A stretch of 8,622 nt of DNA, taken from UBA2040 sp047637535. Its GTDB lineage: Bacteria; Bacteroidota; Bacteroidia; Flavobacteriales_D; Crocinitomicaceae. The stretch covers positions 1 through 8,622 of the forward strand of contig JBLIKY010000095.1 of assembly GCA_047637535.1 (NCBI GenBank), read 5' to 3'. The position numbers and the translations under genes are program-made. Shown here in pieces: positions 5,817 through 8,622 of the stretch. Within the stretch, counting starts at the first letter, position 1, and each line of letters opens with the position of its first letter. Under the pieces are notes generated by a model. That model was not told the origin of the DNA. It searched no databases and saw only the letters and a program-made list of their open reading frames with translations.

Positions 5817-6554
5817 ATGAATACTTATTTTACGAAATTTCTTGCTGTTGCCTTATTAGGAGCAACTACAACAAATGCAAATGCTCAACAACTTGGATTT
5901 AAACTAGGGTCTAGTTTAAATCATTGGTCTGATTTAGAGTCATCAGAGTCTTTTTCATCAGGAGACGGCTACAGTGGAACTTCAGAAACAGGTGCAAAAA
6001 AAATCATTGGAGTTCATTTCGGTGGAACATTCGAGTACTCTTTCAATGACCATTTTGCGCTAAACACGGGATTATTCTTTCGCACCGGTGGAACCAAATA
6101 TGAAATGCTATCAAAAGGAGAATACAATGATGGTGATGGAACAACGGCGTTTGAAGACAGTTACAAACTTAGCGTCAAAATGAACCAATTCGAAATTCCA
6201 ATTGTGGCTAGAATAGGTACGGAAATAAATAATGTTGGGGTGTACGGGTTAATTGGTGGCTTTATAAATTACACTTTTTCAGGTAAATATTCTTATGTTT
6301 TGGATTATACAATGACTGAACAAGGATCTGAACCACAGAGAGAGACTGAAAGCGGTTCTGAATCCTTCAACATGGACGATGAATTCGATAGCCCAATAAA
6401 TTATGGTGGAATATTAGGTTTTGGTGCTGAATACAAAAATGTACTACTTGAATTCTCGTATAATTTTGGCTTGGCACCAACTCTTTTTGAAGATGATTCT
6501 GCAATTTCGACTCATGCATTGAACCTTACATTGGGCTACAAATTCGGGAAATAA
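5817..6554 (+). CDS. PorT-like outer-membrane beta-barrel protein
   Basis: This encodes 245 residues. The first 23 form a Sec signal peptide (K7, hydrophobic core FLAVALLGA, cleavage after ANA before QQ), so the mature protein is exported. The rest is built of alternating strands typical of the small Bacteroidota outer-membrane beta-barrels (PorT / OMP_b-brl_2 type): LGFKLGSSLNHW at the mature N-terminus, GGTFEYSFNDHFALNTGLFFR, QFEIPIVARIG, VGVYGLIGGFINYTF, LGFGAEYKNVLLEFSYNFGL and a final LNLTLGYKFGK. Two likely surface loops are rich in Ser, Gly, Glu and Asp (mature-proximal SESFSSGDGYSG region, and about residues 163-191). The ATG at 5817 is chosen because it directly precedes the signal peptide; a longer reading from 5778 would put 13 extra residues before it and start inside the promoter element. 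No substrate is assigned; these barrels are often of unknown function. It lies 148 nt after the desaturases and is probably a separate unit. Confidence 0.85.
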   Translation: MNTYFTKFLAVALLGATTTNANAQQLGFKLGSSLNHWSDLESSESFSSGDGYSGTSETGAKKIIGVHFGGTFEYSFNDHFALNTGLFFRTGGTKYEMLSKGEYNDGDGTTAFEDSYKLSVKMNQFEIPIVARIGTEINNVGVYGLIGGFINYTFSGKYSYVLDYTMTEQGSEPQRETESGSESFNMDDEFDSPINYGGILGFGAEYKNVLLEFSYNFGLAPTLFEDDSAISTHALNLTLGYKFGK

Positions 6555-6582
6555 TTTTCCTTTCATTTTTTATAAAACTGCA

Positions 6583-6616
6583 TTTGGTTTATTTTAAGTA
6601 ATTTCATCTAAATTGC
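6583..6616 (+). promoter_or_regulatory. Weak candidate promoter for the HTH gene
   Basis: TTTG (6583-6586) and TAAATTGC (6609-6616) are 22 nt apart; the second element differs from TAnnTTTG at its last two bases. The start site would lie about 10 nt before the ATG at 6633. No terminator hairpin is seen in the 78-nt gap, so readthrough from the barrel gene is also possible. Confidence 0.3.
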
Positions 6617-6632
6617 GAAAAACGAACGTACT

Positions 6633-7643
6633 ATGAAAAAGCAGATTCAGGAGCTATTGTTTGAACAAGTTAAATTACGACTTCCCGATAATCTATCTCT
6701 TGGAAACTCCCTTTCTGACGTACTTAGTCTTTCACCAGATGCAGTTTATAGACGTTTTCGTGGGGAAACCCCCGTAACGATGAACGAAGCCCATAAGATC
6801 TGTAATCACTTTAATCTTTCATTTGACGCACTCGCTGAGATGGGAGAAGGAAAGGTCATTTTTAATTACACTCCTCTCAATACTTTAGAGTTTTCTTTAG
6901 AAGGATATCTCGAAGGCATATTAGATGCGTTTAAGAAATTAAAATCACTTGATGGGGCTGAAATGATATTGTCAGTAAACAATATTAATTTCTTTCACAT
7001 GCTTAATTTCCCTCAGTTAATTCGCTTCAAGCTATATTTTTGGGCCAAAACACATGTTCAGATACCCAAATACAAAGATGAAAAGTTTGCTCACGAAAGA
7101 ACATCGCAAAGGGCTTTTGAATTGGGTAAAGAAATCATTCAAATCTATAACTCCATTCCATCCAGTGAAATTTATGATCCAGAATTCATGCGCGGATTCA
7201 TGCGACAAATACATTATTACAAAAAAGCGCATTTGTTTGAAGACCCTGAATATTCAATGTTCTTATACAACAGGATAAATATGCTTTCTGATCATTTGAA
7301 AGAGCAGGCGATACATGGTAAAAAGTTTATGTACAGCACGCAACCACCAGCAAATGGCAATTCTTTTACGATGTATCTTAACGAAACCATTAATCCTGAT
7401 TCAACCTTTTATTTTGAAAGCGCTAACAACAAAGGGGTATTTATTTCGCACAATATCATGTCTTACTTAGAGACTACAAACCAAGAATACGCAATGGATT
7501 CTAAATCGATTCTCGACCGACAAATTGCAAACTCTAGCCAAATCAGTTTAATCAATGAAAAGGAAAGAAACAATTTCTTCCATGAGGTTGAACAGAACAT
7601 CAATCATTTTAAAAAGAAACTTGAAATAGAAAAGGAATTTTAA
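6633..7643 (+). CDS. HTH-domain protein with large unrecognised C-terminal region
   Basis: This encodes 336 residues. Residues about 24-68 form an XRE/Cro-like helix-turn-helix: SLSDVLSLSPDAVYRRFRGETPVTMNEAHKICNHFNLSFDAL, with recognition-helix residues DAVYRRFRG and the characteristic following pair of helices. Similar N-termini occur in uncharacterised Bacteroidota proteins. The remaining 265 residues are mixed alpha/beta and soluble by appearance, with aromatic-rich stretches (for example NFFHMLNFPQLIRFKLYFWAK at about 118-138) and a charged, probably helical C-terminus (NNFFHEVEQNINHFKKKLEIEKEF). I recognise no ligand-binding, kinase or nuclease motif in it. A reasonable reading is a one-component regulator whose C-terminal region senses an unknown signal or mediates oligomerisation; that is inference. 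It could control the neighbouring barrel gene or itself. The ATG at 6633 is the first usable start, and the HTH begins at the expected distance from it. Confidence 0.7.
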   Translation: MKKQIQELLFEQVKLRLPDNLSLGNSLSDVLSLSPDAVYRRFRGETPVTMNEAHKICNHFNLSFDALAEMGEGKVIFNYTPLNTLEFSLEGYLEGILDAFKKLKSLDGAEMILSVNNINFFHMLNFPQLIRFKLYFWAKTHVQIPKYKDEKFAHERTSQRAFELGKEIIQIYNSIPSSEIYDPEFMRGFMRQIHYYKKAHLFEDPEYSMFLYNRINMLSDHLKEQAIHGKKFMYSTQPPANGNSFTMYLNETINPDSTFYFESANNKGVFISHNIMSYLETTNQEYAMDSKSILDRQIANSSQISLINEKERNNFFHEVEQNINHFKKKLEIEKEF

Positions 7644-7670
7644 TTTCTAACTGCGGGGTTTCTTTAAGGT

Positions 7671-8117
7671 TTAAAGTCCGTACCCGTTAGGCTGTTCATT
7701 TTTCACCCTAATCAATTCGTCTACAACATACTGGCCATCCTCTTTCTCGTAAGAATCACCCCTCCAAGGAAGAGAATTGTTGAAATTCTTATAATGTAAT
7801 TCCAACTCCATGCCTTGAGATTCCATGAGTTGATTGGCCAACTCTTCATTATCCACTGAAAACAAAAAATTATTTGTCGTCATATTGTTTCCAACGGCTT
7901 TTTTATTTCCAATCCCAGGCAAAAGCATTTCTCCCTCGTAGGTCTTGAAGAAAGTGCCTTTCTTAGAGAACTTATAAAGAATACCAACCCGAGTTCCTTC
8001 GGAGTAAACAAACCAATATTTAAAGTACATCCAAGTACCGACAAATAACAACACGGCTAAAGAGCCTAAGAGGATGTATTTCTTAATTTTACTTTTTGGT
8101 TTTACTGCTTCTTCCAT
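7671..8117 (-). CDS. Conserved single-pass membrane protein, unknown function
   Basis: This encodes 148 residues of a family that I recognise as common in Bacteroidota but without known function; database entries of this type sometimes carry an unrelated dehydrogenase name. A lysine-rich N-terminus (KPKSKIKK) precedes one membrane segment at about 14-33, so topology is likely N-in with the rest outside the cytoplasmic membrane. The soluble part has the family blocks YSEGTRVGILYKFSKKGTFF, KTYEGEML, FLFSVDNEELANQLM and LHYKN---LPWRGDSYE, suggesting a small beta-rich domain. Its 3' end lies 27 nt from the convergent HTH gene, with no clear terminator between. It is divergent from the helicase gene across 69 nt. 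Confidence 0.75.
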   Translation of the reverse strand: MEEAVKPKSKIKKYILLGSLAVLLFVGTWMYFKYWFVYSEGTRVGILYKFSKKGTFFKTYEGEMLLPGIGNKKAVGNNMTTNNFLFSVDNEELANQLMESQGMELELHYKNFNNSLPWRGDSYEKEDGQYVVDELIRVKNEQPNGYGL

Positions 8118-8174
8118 GGTGAAATTTTCTGAAGTTTAAATTACTTCTTTTTCTTCATGCAGACAATAAAGGAT

Positions 8175-8182
8175 TAATTTTG
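8175..8182 (+). promoter_or_regulatory. -7 element immediately before helicase start codon
   Basis: TAATTTTG matches TAnnTTTG exactly and ends 4 nt before the ATG at 8187. A weak -33-like TTTC lies at 8150-8153 with a 21-nt spacer. In Bacteroidota the start site is a few nt after this box, so the transcript would begin at or very near the ATG, giving a leaderless mRNA. Confidence 0.45.
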
Positions 8183-8186
8183 CCCC

Positions 8187-8622
8187 ATGCTTGACACTCA
8201 AAGTTATTTTCCTGACCTGCTTTCTGCCCTATCCTTAGAAGAAAAAGAAGAAAACACCAGGTTTCAACTTAAAAATAACGAAAGTTTACGTTCGCTTAAA
8301 CAAGCTTCATTGGCCTTACACCCGATTAGCATTAACAACAAACGCTTTGGTTTTGCAGACTATCCTGAGGTTGTTTTCCATTTTCCTTTTCCGTTTGAAA
8401 ACACATTTTTTAAGGATGGAGTGCAAATTGAAATGTTTTCAGAAGGGGAAGAAAGTATTAAAGGAACCTTGCTTTATTTTGAAGGTAAAAAAGGCGAAGT
8501 AAGAATCTTTGCACCTGACTTCCCGGATTGGTTGGAAAATGGAAATGTCGGTATAAAAATAGCTCCCGATTTCAGAACACTCGAAATCATGCGCAAAGCG
8601 CTGAAACAAGATCAAATTGAAG
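8187..8622 (+). CDS. IGHMBP2/UPF1-like SF1 helicase, N-terminal part (3' end outside window)
   Basis: An open frame starts at ATG 8187 and runs without a stop for 145 complete codons to the window edge. The N-terminal helix FPDLLSALSLEEKEENTRFQ, the following LHPISINNKRFGFADYPEVVF strand region and APDFPDWLENGNVGIKIAPD match the N-terminal region of Bacteroidota AAA-domain proteins of the IGHMBP2/UPF1-like superfamily 1B helicases, which precedes the RecA-like motor domains. Those proteins are usually about 600-650 residues, so roughly three quarters would lie beyond the window; no Walker motif is expected in the visible part. The role is presumed to be ATP-dependent RNA/DNA unwinding in the cytoplasm. 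The call rests on the N-terminal domain alone and would be settled by the next kilobase. Confidence 0.65.
   Translation, partial: MLDTQSYFPDLLSALSLEEKEENTRFQLKNNESLRSLKQASLALHPISINNKRFGFADYPEVVFHFPFPFENTFFKDGVQIEMFSEGEESIKGTLLYFEGKKGEVRIFAPDFPDWLENGNVGIKIAPDFRTLEIMRKALKQDQIE

Noticed and set aside
7054..7278. 74-codon ORF in another frame inside the HTH gene
   Set aside because: It is fully contained in a long, well-formed gene and has no promoter or recognisable sequence.
7662..7676. CTTTAA-ggt-TTAAAG hairpin between convergent genes
   Set aside because: The stem has only one G-C pair and no adjacent T-run, and it reaches into the minus-strand stop codon, so I do not call it a terminator.
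1..8622. Defence island, prophage or mobile element
   Set aside because: No transposase, integrase, nuclease, toxin pair, CRISPR repeat or terminal repeats are visible, and no stretch has obviously foreign composition.

Overview
The window looks like the chromosome of an AT-rich Bacteroidota bacterium, most likely Flavobacteriia/Flavobacteriales. The reasons are the protein families present (Bacteroidota-type serine palmitoyltransferase/cysteate acyltransferase-like enzyme, SpoIIAA/STAS-like DUF7793-type protein, PorT-like outer-membrane barrel, a short single-pass membrane protein common in this phylum), A-rich and mostly Shine-Dalgarno-poor leaders, and several matches to the Bacteroidota -7 promoter element TAnnTTTG. 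I see no tRNA, rRNA, CRISPR array, transposase, integrase or phage gene. It reads as ordinary chromosomal DNA with one lipid-related accessory block.

Layout. Bases 1-1292 hold a three-gene + strand run with gaps of 1 and 9 nt: the C-terminal part of an M28 zinc peptidase, a DinB/YfiT-like three-histidine protein and a 69-residue PhnA/YjdM C-terminal-domain protein. Bases 1293-2742 hold a monocistronic PLP-dependent acyltransferase of the alpha-oxoamine synthase family, preceded by a promoter with an overlapping perfect palindrome and followed by a strong bidirectional terminator. A STAS-like protein (2781-3179, - strand) converges on that terminator; its own promoter has a 16-bp palindrome in the spacer.

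A 337-nt divergent intergenic region separates the STAS-like gene from two tandem, overlapping membrane fatty-acid desaturase genes (3517-5668). A 34-codon upstream ORF starts shortly after a predicted promoter and runs 13 nt into the first desaturase. Then come an outer-membrane beta-barrel protein (5817-6554), a 336-residue protein with an N-terminal helix-turn-helix and a large unrecognised C-terminal region (6633-7643), a convergent single-pass membrane protein (7671-8117, - strand), and the first 145 codons of an IGHMBP2/UPF1-like SF1 helicase running off the right edge. The helicase has a -7 element only 4 nt before its ATG, which suggests a leaderless mRNA.

Working together: the sphingoid-base/sulfonolipid-type acyltransferase and the desaturase pair both act on acyl chains. 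Co-location suggests, but does not prove, a shared role in envelope lipid composition. No wholly new multi-gene system is demonstrable from sequence alone; the best leads are the desaturase pair with its leader ORF, the two promoter palindromes, and the HTH protein of unknown signal.
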